A stretch of DNA of 64,000 bases from Acanthopleura granulata (GCA_016165875.1 JABBOT010000080.1:14850064-14914063); one strand, 5' to 3'; positions 46,686-59,465 are shown, counted from the stretch's first letter. Notes: a model not told the origin generated them from the sequence alone. Program-made: numbers and translations.

Positions 46686-49489
46686 ATCCAGAGTGCATAC
46701 CCAGCGTAAACCGCATGATATTGACAAACTTTACCACGTCTGATGATGCTCGACTGACAAATATTCGCACCTTTTGTGGTCTTCAGCAATTTTCTCAACA
46801 CTAAGGTATCGATTGTAATTACCACAGCCTCACAAAAAATGGAAATTGAAAACGGAAGAATCAACAAATTCCCGATATCTGTCAAAATCCCATGGGCATT
46901 TTATTAAGAATTAAAATTCCACATCCTTAACTGGTTAAATTCCCCACACACTCTTCTCTTCGCGTGGATAAAGGTGTGCCCCTACAATATTTATCAAAAA
47001 AAATATATATATATATATATCCTTCATGTAAATGATTGACTGTAGGTCCAATGGGGTGTAAGCGAAACAACCACTGTACAAATTGTATGAATCAGCGAAA
47101 TGGTTGATAGAACAGGAATTGTTTCGTTCATACTCCAATGAATCCTAAAAGTATTACAGTAAAAACTTATAATAAAATTCAGACTTTGTTCTATAACATG
47201 TTTAACAAGCGCCTTTATTTGCAATGCAAGAGCGTATTTATTTTGTCGAAAGGAGAAATGTGCAAGAATACATATTTTATCAGTGGAACGCTCACAACAA
47301 TGTTCTCTCGTGACTCATAGCCTATAGCCAGCCATCGGCTGAAAGTTTTATCGGCGGCGAGTTTGAATGACTGCAGAGCTGTACACAAAATCACAAGGCA
47401 CAGTTGTTGAAAGTTGAGTGAGAGATGAATCCAGATGGTGCAGAATTGGTGGGATTTACTTGCTATGTAGCTGGCTGGATGTGCAGAGATCAAATTGTTG
47501 TGTTTTGAATAGAAGAAGAGGTCGGATTTTGCTCTACGCGAGGAGCAATGAAGGCTAGCTGGAAAAGTATTTGTGATTTCGCCGTCAGTCAGATGTGCAG
47601 AGATTTCTCACGCGAAAAGTCTCACCAGACTGAGCAAATACGTCCTTAGAATACACTGATGGTCTTCTGCTTTCTGAAACAGGATTCCTTGCTGTAACCT
47701 GGCGCGGAACTTCATTCCTGTGACCGCTCATGAACATTATGCCCTGCAACTCGACTGCATCTACTCCGTACATCGTACAGACATTGAGCTGTGTGTAGGT
47801 TTTCTTGAATTTTGCATTTCTACTGATCAGATGTTAACTACGAAGAGGACAAAAAATGGAACTATTTCAGGAATATATACTAGTGATGAATTAGAGCACA
47901 TCGCTTTCATCTGGGCAAAACTTAAAAGGAATTGATGAAATTCGAGATCACAAAAGATCGAGAAGCCGTACCAGGCCTTTTTGAATTCAGGTAGGAACTG
48001 ATTTTTTACAATACCTTACTTGATCTTAGTCACCAAGTCATCACGTACCACATATCCTCTTATATTATTTGTTTTTAAGCTACTTAGTAACGTGTTGCAG
48101 TTGAAGTATTGAAATATTTTGGAAATCTGCGCGCTACGGGTACTTCTTTTCTTTGTCGAACGGAGTTTCAGCGTAAGTTTTAAAAAATAAAGGAAATCTT
48201 GTAAGAATCTTGGTTGTGTGTGTTCATTTGTTTTCTTCTTTTTTTTTTTTTTGTCTTTTCAAATTACTCCCATAGTGTTTATTTCCGCAACTATTTATGT
48301 ATGTTGAAGATTGGTTGTTTGAGTTCATTTCTGTTTTGAAAATCCTACTCCGGGCAGCCAGAAAATGCATGTTTCATGCATGCGGACTATCCTTTTTATG
48401 ATATTTTATGTCTATTTTTAGTAAAAGTAATCCTTATGGGGGAGGGGCGTAAATATATTTTGGTTCAACAGGGTACGAACAACGGGTAAAACAAGAAAAC
48501 AAATGACCATTCAGATTGCTCTTTTTTTTTCAAACTTTATTCATATAATGTAAGGCTTGGAGAAATCAAGAGGCCATGACTACTGCAAACATCGCCGATA
48601 TAAGGCGTGATAACACATTTAATGTGTATTAATGAACAGAAATCTACAATACAGAATGGAACAAGTGAGTTATCAAAAACAAACCAAAGAACAACAACAA
48701 CAAAAAAAAACGTAAAATGCCGCTTGCACAATCTAACGTCCACTGCAAACCACTTGTAACTTCCAAAAATGTGTTGTGCATACCTGTATGTGAAATGAGT
48801 GGAAGTTTACAAGCAACTGTCAAAGGTTTGTAGTTTACTCGAGGCAATCCAAGTTTGTCCACCCATAAAACTGACCATCATAATAAATTATATAAGAGGC
48901 AATATTCTTGAGTATTATGTTAAGCAACACTCAAATAAATAAATTTATAAACTCGCGGACAGGCCGCTTTTTCTTGCCGACTATGAAAAGGGTATACCCC
49001 ATATCGTCCGTATAGAAAATACATGTGTATGGAGGAAATTGTAGGGCCTATTCGTCATGATTGAACAGACATTTGCATATAAAAGTCATCAATAGTAATG
49101 GTTGCTCCAGGTCAGTAATCCCTATGCTAATTTCCAAAACAACGTTCAACACAGGCCATTAATGAAACTATAAAAGAGGGTATCCAAAGTAAGAAATTAG
49201 AACGGAATCATGAAAAAAGAAGCAACAGACACTTTTTTCAACGATGCCGCTGAGAGAGGCAGTCTGAATGTTCTAGGAGCATAAGTTTATTTAGTACTCA
49301 ATTCGTGTGTATCATGTTACTTTATAGGATCTTGAATCAACATGTATCCCAGCTGGGCTTTAATATAATCATTACAGATAAATGTAGTTATCAACTGCGT
49401 GTCCAGTGTGTACAAACAAGATATTTTAAATAAAAAAAAATTTCTCAGTCAGGGTTGAAACGATTATGACGTCGGTATTGTTATGTCAC

Positions 49490-49800
49490 GTCCATAACGC
49501 GGGTTGGTTACCCCGCGCGACGTCGGTCGTCACGCGGAACATCGATCGGGGTTTTCCTCTAGACTTTGGTCGCCTTCGACATTCATTTGAGTCACGAAAA
49601 CGTCCGAGTGATGTTCCGAGTTACGCCCGGCATTGAACGGAGCAACCAATTCGCGTCATGGAGGTGACGCAACAATGTCCATTCTGCACGTGACCTGACG
49701 TCGTCAAGGGTTACATTCTGTCTACATTGGACGTCGCTCAAGATGACAACGTTCACGGATAGTTTTGCATCGACTTAAAAGTTATGCAACTTTCTAAATC
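49490..49800 (+). promoter_or_regulatory. CpG-rich presumed promoter of the pseudokinase gene
   Basis: A CpG-dense island ('ccccgcgcgacgtcggtcgt') stands out from A/T-rich surroundings and ends just before the start codon at 49813. Several TGACGTC/GACGTC words occur (about 49467, 49519, 49695 and 49729), half or full CRE-like sites. No TATA box is visible. The stretch probably includes the promoter and 5' UTR. Confidence 0.45.
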
Positions 49801-49812
49801 GCCAGCTATACG

Positions 49813-52800
49813 ATGTGTAGAAGATTTAGACGAATACGTCGACTTGCTCACCAAGTTGTAGAGGTGACAAGACGATTATGGAGGGTCTGTGGATGCTGTG
49901 GAACAGTAAACATAGAGACCCAGAGAGATATTGTGCCTGTGAGGACAGTCATCAATGGGACAGTCGCTAAACGACCCCCAGGCAACTCACAGGACGTCCA
50001 GTTTCGACTTTGCTGCCTGCTACCACACGGCAGGTACCTGGTGCGGCAAATTGATGGCACACAAAGCTGCCCTTCGATGCATGGATATATAACTTATCCA
50101 GAAACTGGACTTAAAATGCATAAGGAACTTTTACACAAAACTGAGGATGTTATTCAAGGCACCGCAGCAGAAAGGGAACAATTCCTTCACTCGGCTGAAG
50201 AGGAACAATCACAGCATGGCTGTGATCAAGACTCAGGTAGGATAAACTCTCTACTTTCTACTCCCTGTCAACAGCCTAGTGACACCAGCCAAACTGATGA
50301 CTTCGTACCCATGCTGTATTACAGGCGACTGTCACCTCCCCCTGCAACTGATACACGTTTTGAAGCTGAAGATGTGTTAAGTGCTTCGTCATCCACACAT
50401 TCTTCTCCTGTCAAACCCTCTGGGGAGAATAGTAACACCAGTCAAACTGATGATGACGTACCCATGCTGTATTACAGGGGATTGTCACCTACCCCTGTAA
50501 GTGACATACCATCTGAAACTGAAGATGTGGCATGTGGTTCGTCATCCAAACATTCTCTCCCTGTCATTCCTTCTACAGAAAATAGTTACACCAGCCAAAC
50601 CGATAATGACGTACCCATGGTGTATTACAAGCAAGCGTCACCGACGCCTGTAGCTAACATGTCTTCTGAAACTGAAAATAGGGTATGTGCTTCGCCATCC
50701 ACACATTCTCTTCCTGTCACCCTTTCTAGAGAGAATAGTACCACCAACCAAACTGATGATGACGCACCCATCTTGTATTACAAGCAAGTTTCACCTACCC
50801 CTGTAGCTGACATGCCTCCTGAAACTGAAGATATGGTATGTGGTTCGTCATCCGCGCATTCTCTCCCTGTCAGCCCTAGGGAGAACAGCAACACCAGCCA
50901 AACTGATGATGACGTACCTATGCGGTTTTTTGATGAGGTTTCCTCTGCCTGTAACTTTTCCACATCACTCGAAAATGTGGAAGTATGTGCCTCGGCGCCT
51001 TATAAAGAAAGTAGTGAAACAAGCCAAACTGATGACTTTGTACCCATGCGGTTTTATAGCGGGCTTTCTCCTACCACACCCATTTTGTCGTTCAAAGAAA
51101 ATGTAAAATCTTCAAGTTGTTCATTGCTACATGAGCAGAGCAGCAGCACCAGTCAAACGGACGACATGGTACCCATGCGGTATTACAGAAGCCTTTCTCC
51201 TTCAGTCGCTGGTAGTTGTACATCACCAGACACGGATGGTGTGGTTCTCACTCAACAAAGCAGTGACACTAGTCAGACCGATGACCACGTGGTCATGAGA
51301 TTTTATCGTCCCTTATCCCCTGAAATTGTACAAATCCCACGAGGTATTTTAATTCACCGCGATAGGCAACAGACCTCAGCATCTTTGTCAAACAGAACCG
51401 TTCATTTCCAAACAGATATTAAGAGAGCATTCTACTCTCCTATTCGATCACATGAACGTTTGGATGTACCGGTAGAGCCCGATACCTTCACGGAGTCCGG
51501 GATTTTATGTCAGCGGCGTGAATTCCCGACAAACCTGACCCTGGAGTTTGCCAAAGATCCAGTCTGGAGTTTTATCTGTCCTTCTGAATTGCCGGTTGAG
51601 GAAACCCTGTACCAGTCGACAATCAGCACCATCAACTTAGTGACAGCTGGAGAGAACCACAAAGAGCTCGTCCTGAAAATCATGCGCAAGGCTGACAGCG
51701 AACTGGAATCTTCGTTCCTCATGGAATGTCACAGAGCTCGAACGGCATATCCACTTGCCGCTGAAAGTCATCTTTCCCGTGTTGTTCAACTGTGCGCCTC
51801 TTTCGTCCAGGGAGATATGAGGTATCTTTGTATGTCCTATTATGAGCGCAGAGATCTGGCCGTGTGGTTGGAAAAGGACAAGATGCGGTATTACATCAAA
51901 GAGATGGACTCAAAGTGGATTGTTGCCTACGTGGTGGCAGGCTTGCAATTTCTTCACTCCAGGAACATTCTCCATTTGAACATTAAACCCAGCAACATCC
52001 TCATAGACGGCAAAGGTTTTCCCTTGTTGTCTGATTTCGGCAAAGCTCGGAGGAGGAGATTTGAGCAGCCTTTGGGAGCCCCGGACAGACTAGATGACAT
52101 TTGGGGTGTGGCATGCCTCATGTATGAAACCATCACCCGTACTCCTCCCTTCCCCCATGGGAATTTCTCCGTGCTACCGGACATATCCAGGTTGAGTCTT
52201 CATGTCCAAGAATTCGTAGGTTACCATCTAGGAAAGCCGAGAGATATCAGAATGATGATGAATCACCGCTGTGACAGTGCCATGCGACATGATGTGTTCG
52301 AAAATGTTAACTGGAATGAAGTCAAGTACAGCCGCAGATGCCGCCTCAATGCGGTATGTATAACCTCCCCTCTCCATTCCATCCAGCACCACGCAAAAAC
52401 TTCTACATAAATTCGAAATCTTAACTATAAATTGCTCTAATTGCTGTGTGGCAATCACTATGGTATAGTCATCTAGTAAACTTTTTCCCACGTCAAAAAG
52501 GCTTTTTTTTAAGTTGGGGAATTTGATTTTGGCAGCCATGTGTACATATGTTTGATCATGCTTACGGGTTTGAATTCTGATGGATGCCGCCTCATTGATT
52601 ATATGAGATGTGCTCTTAAAGACATTCAGGTAATCTACAAAGAGAAAGATTCGCAAAAATCAATGATATATTGTATCTTGGTCACATGATAATAATAATT
52701 ACTTTTGTATTCTTAGATATTCGACAAAATTTACAAGGATGAATGGATGGCTGAGCATACACCCGACCTGGTACCTACAAATCCATTCCTCCGTATGAGG

Positions 52801-53910
52801 AATTCTGCAAAGCCATCAACGTCATCCGATATCAAAGAGTCATCACCAAGGACTGAATCGCCAACACCAGTGGCTGAATCCCCAGCACTATCTGCTGAAG
52901 TATCAAGAGCACTTGATGAAGCACCAACAGGATTGGGTGAAACAAACACACTATCGGTTCAGACACCAACATCGCCGACTAAAGTCATAAACTTAATGGA
53001 CCTACAAACAGCATGGCTTGGGACACCAACATCACCGCCTAAAGTCATAAACTTAATGGACATTGCAACAACATCGGCTCAACCACCACTATCACCCGCT
53101 GAAATACCAGTCTTACTGAAGGTACTAAGACGATCGACTAAACCACCAGCATCAAAGGCTGAAGCACCAAAATTACAAAAGGCACCAAGACCATCGGGTA
53201 AACCACCAACATCAAAGGCTGAAACATCAAAATTACAAAAGGCACCAACAACATCGGCTAAACCACCAAAATCAAAGGCTGAAGCACCAAAATTACACAA
53301 GGCACCGACTAAAGTGAGAAACTTGCTGGACATAGCAACGGCATCGGCTGAATCACCACTAACACCGCATAAAGTAAGAAACTTCATGGACATAGCAACA
53401 ACATCGGCTGAAGCACCACCATCACTGTCTAGAGTACGAAACTTCATGGACATAGCAACAACGTCTGCTGAACCACTGCCAACACCGTATGAAGTAAGAA
53501 ATTTACTGGACAAAGCAACAACATCGGCTGAACCACCACCACCATCGCCTGAAGTAAAAAGCTTGCTGGACATAGCAAGAACATCGGCTGAACCATCCCC
53601 ATCACTGCCTAGAGTACGAAACTTCATGGACATAGCAACAACATCGGCTGAACCATCCCCATCACTGCCTAGAGTACGAAACTTCATGGACATAGCAACA
53701 ACATCGGCTGAACTACCACCATCACAGGCTGAAGTACCAAAATTACTGAAGACACCAACAACATCGGTTGAACCAACAGGATCTGTGGCAGAAACATCGA
53801 CACCATTGCTGAGAACATCGGCAGCAGTGGCTGAAGTACCGACTCCTCCCGCTGAAACACCCGCTGAGAGACCTGGCGGCGTTTCTGGAGGAGGTCGGCG
53901 ATGCGATTAG
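49813..53910 (+). CDS. Repeat-rich kinase-like protein (probable pseudokinase), 1244 aa
   Basis: Two exons, 49813-52353 and 52717-53910, join in phase 0 (donor GCG|gtatgt, acceptor ttag|ATA). The start is the first ATG after an in-frame TAA at 49795. Order: a basic N-terminus (1-30); eight repeats with core T-S-Q-T-D-D-x-V-P-M-x-Y/F-Y/F and an S-P (threonines at 158, 209, 260, 311, 361, 403, 446, 486); a kinase-like domain at about 590-835; a tail of about fourteen 20-residue units (about 920-1230). The kinase part has LVLKI (K622), LHSRNILHLNIKPSN (717-728), SDFGKA (740-745) and DDIWGVACLMYE (761 on). An AGC-kinase-like end VNWNEV follows. Catalytic HRD is HLN (Asn723). DFG to DxW is about 20 residues instead of about 36, APE is absent, and no glycine loop is seen. 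I infer a pseudokinase scaffold of unknown function. AATAAA follows at 53992. Confidence 0.8.
50284..51340 (+). repeat. Coding tandem repeat: eight TSQTDD units
   Basis: Units start at 50284, 50437, 50590, 50743, 50893, 51019, 51148 and 51268. The first five are spaced 153, 153, 153 and 150 bases (51, 51, 51, 50 codons); the last three are 126, 129 and 120. The core is strictly kept while linkers rich in S, P and E vary, so the core is under constraint. A degenerate ninth copy may lie at residues 529-543 (HFQTD then FYSP). Confidence 0.95.
52960..53865 (+). repeat. Coding minisatellite with 60-base (20-codon) units
   Basis: Units keep exact 60-base register and the reading frame for about 15 repeats. 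Two subtypes alternate in blocks: one encodes KVRNFMDIATTSAE plus a proline-rich spacer, the other EAPKLQKAPTTSAKPPKSKA. The units at 53581-53640 and 53641-53700 are identical in DNA. A half-unit (30-base) contraction joins the two block types near 53307. Minus-strand open frames here mirror the array. Confidence 0.95.
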
Positions 53911-53991
53911 GCCGACAGTGGGGGGGGGGGGAGGGCCTCTGCGAAAGGTAGGTAGCTCAGCTGTAGAGAAAAACGTCATTGGTTGTGCTAC

Positions 53992-53997
53992 AATAAA
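53992..53997 (+). terminator. Polyadenylation signal of the pseudokinase gene
   Basis: AATAAA lies 82 bases after the stop codon. A run of twelve G (53920-53931) sits between them. Confidence 0.6.
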
Positions 53998-54526
53998 CGT
54001 AAGCAATTCATACAGTCCTGTTATGTAGAAACTAAATTATGCAGACATAAAGTTTAAAAAAAGGGGGTTGGGTGGAGATGGTTAAAGCTGTTGATTAGTG
54101 GATTTAGAAAGCCTTTTCTTGTTTTAAAATAGACCTATGTATAGTCCTTTAAACATGCATGATCAATGGTGATTGATACCACTTAATACTGAATTATGAA
54201 CAATTTTAAATCGCAAAAATAAAATAATGAAAAACAAATTATATGATCTTTAATTACATGTAGGCGTATGGGCCTCTAGCATCATGTCTTCATAGGTCCC
54301 TAGGTGTGATATACAAGTAGATTAAACGGTTTAAACGAGGTAGTAGATTCTAATCGATAACGGCACTGTCCACTATGAAATTATCAATTTGAATCCAGGC
54401 CTGGTTGACTAATTTTATTTTGTCTTTAGATTTGTCCAATTGTTCAGTGTTATATGACAACTCTCATATGGGTTTAACTTATTCTTTAATTGACCAAATC
54501 ATAAACATATATCAAATAAATAAAGT

Positions 54527-54778
54527 TGGTCAGCGCGCTAGCGCAACGCAAATGACCCAGGAGTCTCCCACCCATGCAGTCGATGTGAGTTCAAGTCCAG
54601 CTCATGCTGGCTTCCTCTCCGACCGTACGTGTGTAGGTCCGCCAGCAACCTGCGGATGGTCGTGGGTTTCTCTGGGCTCTGTCAGGTTTCCTCCCACCGT
54701 AATGGTGGCCACCGTCGTATAAGTGAAATATTCTTGAGTAAGGAGTAAAATAGATAAATAAATCTAATAAATAAATAA
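54527..54778 (+). repeat. tRNA-derived SINE, family A, full-length
   Basis: The copy has the head 'ggtcagcgcgctagcgcaac', the B box 'gagttcaagtcc', the body 'aacctgcggatggtcgtggg' and the tail 'gtgaaatattcttgagtaag' with several aaataaat units. Confidence 0.93.
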
Positions 54779-57431
54779 TGCAGATTAATAAATAGTCATC
54801 ATGTCCTGAGGTAAACGTTATACCTTATAGTATTAAAGCTATTGCATATTATTCTTTGATTTCATTTTATAAATTTATATCTGCATGTTTTTTCCGATTT
54901 TAATCCTTCAGTTCACTAGATATATTTATCTGTCTGTTAATTGCCATTACCTATAAATTTATTTATGATATCTAAATGCCGTATGTCTACCAATTTCCAT
55001 GGTTGGTTATCTGGAAGTTGCTACCATGACTGGTTTGTTAATTTATTTTTTATTTTCTTGGTGTTTAATGCCGTGATCAGTAATTTTCCATTCATATGTC
55101 GGCTGTCAGTTGTGTGGATGAAGGAAAACGAAGGAATTATTAACTTACCTAGGAGAGGGTCGGAATTAACTGATTGATATGTGATCTAAGAGCCGAGAGA
55201 TAGGTTAGTAAAAAACATGTATGCATTTACTTGACACCATAGCATTTATTTGGAGAACGGGTAATTTCATTCTCTTCAGAATGGTATGCATGCATGACGC
55301 ATAAATAGAAAAACAATTTAAAAAATTCAAAAGGGTACTTTTATAATGTGTTTAAGCCAATTTTGTTTTTGTGGATTGTAAAAACAAAGCAGGAAACCAA
55401 ATTAAGTGTAGGCCTAATTTACTTCGATGTAAAAAAAATAATGCGTGTTCGGGTAAATTTTTATCAATATGTAGCTGACTTCATGGTTAACATAAATTTG
55501 GACTTTCCCAAGTATTAGCTTGCCGGTGAAGTGAAATTTAGCTATTTAATTTTACAGCTTAAGATATATCTTCCTTTCCTAGTACAAAACTGGAACCCGA
55601 TACTTGTGTATACATAAAACTAGATTGAAGGATTTGGCCGAGAGAAAACGTCAACAAAAAGAACAGAAAAAAATCCAATTTTTACTCCAACATCCGGGTA
55701 TTTGTTGTTTGGCTAATTCGTGATTGGCTGATTTTCACCAGAGCAGATATTCATCTTGCCGAAAGCTATTTAAAAGAAAAGATATGATTGGCTGAGATGT
55801 GTTTCACAGCTACGTGGTTTGCTTGAGTTTTCATAACTATTATAAACGTTATGGATGAAATAAAACCTTAAATCGTCTTTATAGTTGTTTGATATTATAT
55901 CTCTTGTCCCTCACCACACACAAAACATTGTAGTGATTGTTTTCTGTGAATAGACAGCTCTCTTTTCTTCGCTAGGAAGTTTCTCCAACTGACCAATCAG
56001 AACAGCTGTTTCTCATACTACACTCAATGTTCACACGATGCCTGATGTTGAGGGCAGAACGGTCTTAACTCTACAAATTTTTCCGCTGAAACTTACTGCC
56101 TTTTCTTACAGACTAATCAGGTATGGGACGACTTTATAATCCTCTAAATGTGTTTAATTTGGGTTTGATTCATGTGTCCGTCGTTTGGGACTGTTTTTGA
56201 CGATTACCTCGACCTACAATACCGGTTTCGGACGGCTTGCGTTGTCTTCACAAATTCTCACAAAACTGCTGCCGAAATGGCGTTCAAATGAAACTTTTCT
56301 CATTGTGTTGGTGTTCTAATGTCATTTTTGGATCCATTGCTCAGGTTGAAAGCATCGGGGTTCATAATTTAGAGTTCTAAAACTATTTCCTCATCGTGCT
56401 CCCATCTGAAGGGGCTGGGGTTGCACGTGCAGTAGTAAACAACACAAATATATGGGATGGTGAGAAGCGTGAAATCGCAGGCCAAGCTTTGTTCCTTTTT
56501 CGCCCGAACATCCATTCAACATGTCCGCTCGTTTGCTCACTTTTCACAAGTCTGCATATTTTTACGCAGGTCGTTGTTTGATCAGTTTGAAGCTTTATTA
56601 ATAAGTAAACTGGGTGGAATTTGCAAGAATTTCTTCATGTTCTGTGCAGTCTGAAGGTCTGTTGTGGTTGTAGTACGGTACTCTATTGTTTGCACTACAG
56701 GATATGCAGGTTGTGAAGAGTTGAAAATTCTGGCTGCTCACGTCAAAGCAACATGGGAGAGAAAATGTAAGAAATATGCTGTGACCATGTTGAAATATTA
56801 TTAGAAAACCTTTTGCTTTGATCCATTGCAGTGGGTAGATTCATAGAAAAAGCCAGAAAGGTTAGGAAATCAGCTGATTGACAGCCATGTTGAATCTGTG
56901 CCAGGGAATGCTGGTCAATTCAGCATTTTAATAAGTGTCCAGCATCAAAGCACTCCTTAAGTTTGTTCCCAGTGAAACTGGGAAATTATCTTCTGACTTA
57001 CATTCCTCAAAACGAAGAAAATTGGCAATTATTGTTTTTGCTTGTGTTCAGTTCATTAATGCCGATTGACTTGTTACATGGCAATAGGTACCACAGCTGA
57101 TAACTTTTTGGCGATCCACATTTGACTCCTTGTTTCCTGTATCAGCCTATACGTCATTTTACCTCTGCATAGAAACTCCTGTCTTTTTTTGCTACAAAAT
57201 TTTGTAAAAGACAAGATTATCATAAATTCTAGTGAAATAATGCAAAATTGAAATTGTTCCACCACCGACCCTATTTTCCTACATGGTTTGAGAAGAAAAA
57301 AGGTATCACCTGCCACTGGTATTTAAGGTATATTAATAATTGCTTTATGAATGATTTCTGCTGTTAAAAAAAATAGATTAGTGATCAACACTGGTAATCT
57401 GCACTCATTTTGGGCAGTAGGATTGATCTTA

Positions 57432-57617
57432 AGCCGAATCGGCATTGCTGAAGTTTCTCGAGATCAAGCTGATTTTTGACGAGGCAGGGTGGGCGCTCTC
57501 GCAAACTACCTTGATTTCATGGAAGTTAACAATGCTGTTGTTGTAGGGTGCGAGAGTCCCACTGTCTTGTCCAAAACCAGCGTGATTTCGAGAGACTTCT
57601 GCAATACCGATTCGGCT
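57432..57617. mobile_element. MITE with near-complete inverted repeat and TA target site (186 bp)
   Basis: The ends are AGCCGAATCGG... and ...CCGATTCGGCT, each flanked by TA (57430-57431, 57618-57619), as expected for Tc1/mariner-type insertion. The arms pair over about 45 bases at the ends ('gccgaatcggcattgctgaa' against 'gccgaatcggtattgcagaa') and again further in ('gggtgggcgctctcgca' against 'acagtgggactctcgca'). The whole element is thus close to one long hairpin. No open frame is present. A truncated relative is at 37680-37797. Confidence 0.85.
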
Positions 57618-59465
57618 TATAACAATTCTATATTCACCACTGTAATTAGTTATGTATTCATGGTGTTACACACTCTCAGATTTCGTGTTTAGGTTGCCTT
57701 TACCAAATTCATCAGGGAAATGACTTGGACAGCACCATATGGTTAACTGTGTATTTCACATACTTTCTTTGCATTTTATTGTCATAATGTCTCATGATAG
57801 TATTGTGCTGCATCAGAAATACATGTCCTGGCTGATTAATACTGAAGTGTACCTATAACAGTTTAAAATAAACACAGTAGTCATAGTGTTAACAGTAGCT
57901 AAATATATTAAATGCATGTTTTGATCATCTGACAGTGTGGTATGATTGAAAAAAAAATCACACACACAAGTTGTGTATACTGTATTAAAATATTTCAAAT
58001 ATGACCTGACATTTTCGAAATTATTGAAGGAAAATACGCTTTCATACTTCTCTGTTGCAAGATGTTACTTTGTGACATTCTGGGACGGTTACAAATTTTC
58101 TTATTAACATATATGACTCTACCTCTGCACCATAACATGTACATCATCATTATGTTACAGTGATAGAACGAGGGCCATCTGACAGCATCAGTTGAAAGTA
58201 TAGTGATATAATATCAAATATCTTCATGAAAAATTTCAAATGTTTCCAAAAAAATATTAAACGAAGAGCATGAAAACTACGAATGGCCTTGGTCTGTCAG
58301 CTTCATTTTTTTAAATCAAGGACAAATTCCTTGATCCAACCAAGTTTTATTCGTAATAGAAGTCTCTATGCAGATAAAGTTATGCACAAAGTTGCACTTG
58401 TCTTGTCTTTGTGATAATATTGATACTTCAGGAGGTTATTGTCGGTGTGTTCTGGGATGTATTTGAACTAGCATGACTTGAAGTTTAAGCAGACAATAGT
58501 TTATTTCTTTGTTTCTCTCCGCTAGTAATGTCTTCATGCATAGTTTAATATATACTTCTGAATATCCCTGAGGCAAAATAGAAAGTTCATGAACAAACAA
58601 GATGGTGGATGGATAGCTTCAGACATGATTATTCCCCTTTATCTGATAACTGGCTCACTGCACAACTTCATTTGCTACAAACACTTAGACTGAGTGACAT
58701 CTAGATATATTTTCCGCACTTCGCAACCATTACTGCGGAATTAAATGTCAGAGCATCTGAGATTTTCAGTGTATATGTAAGAAACACCTCAGTGTAAGGA
58801 CCATTCACATATATCCTTTGTTTTTGTTTGACTTTCAAATGAATGGTGAAGTGTGATTTGTTTTAGAAAATGAACAAAAACCGAGAATTTGAAATGCCCT
58901 ATTCAAGATTTCTTTAAAAGTAGTCTTTGTCAGCTAAAACAACACTGACGATCGGCACAGCTGGGTGCGCTTGTAATGGAGGTGAGAGTGGGGAAGTTTG
59001 AAAAGGGTCGGGGGAGGGAGCAGCCTAGGTGCTCTTTCCTACGTTCAAGCCGATTACAACGACGACAACAAAAACAACAACATGTAGGCCTTCAAGTATA
59101 CTCTTATTGACAGTTTTCAGGGAACTCTAACGAAGAATAAAGTCAGGGCAAGGGCAACAGGGCAACTCTGAAATTACGGTGTTCCTCTTCCAAAGGTTTA
59201 CCCTTGTTTCGCCAACTTTTGCACCTCCCATAATTACATCACCTTGTGAGTGATACTGAGCATGGCATACATCAAGGGGTGCTCAATAAAACCTTCACAT
59301 TATCAGTGAACAGATCTCATTACCATTTAAATCTGTATTTTTGAAATCTGTTCAAGACATAATGTTCAAGACATAATGTTATTCACATGTCTCTTGTATC
59401 CATAAGAGAATACTGTTCACTTAAGATGCATAGAAGGGGAAAGTTGAATCATAGCCATTAGTATT

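Larger units (their letters stand above)
44500..49440. other. Intergenic DNA, no gene seen
   Basis: No exon with protein-like motifs was found. Contents are the minisatellite at 45075-45785, (attt)n and (at)n microsatellites near 46658 and 47002, and A/T-rich unique DNA. Open frames around 47585-47935 on both strands are short and unconvincing. Confidence 0.5.

Noticed and set aside
53079..53693. 204-codon minus-strand open frame opposite the pseudokinase tail
   Set aside because: It mirrors the 60-base coding array; the period and lack of stops come from the plus-strand repeat, which is in frame with a kinase-like gene.
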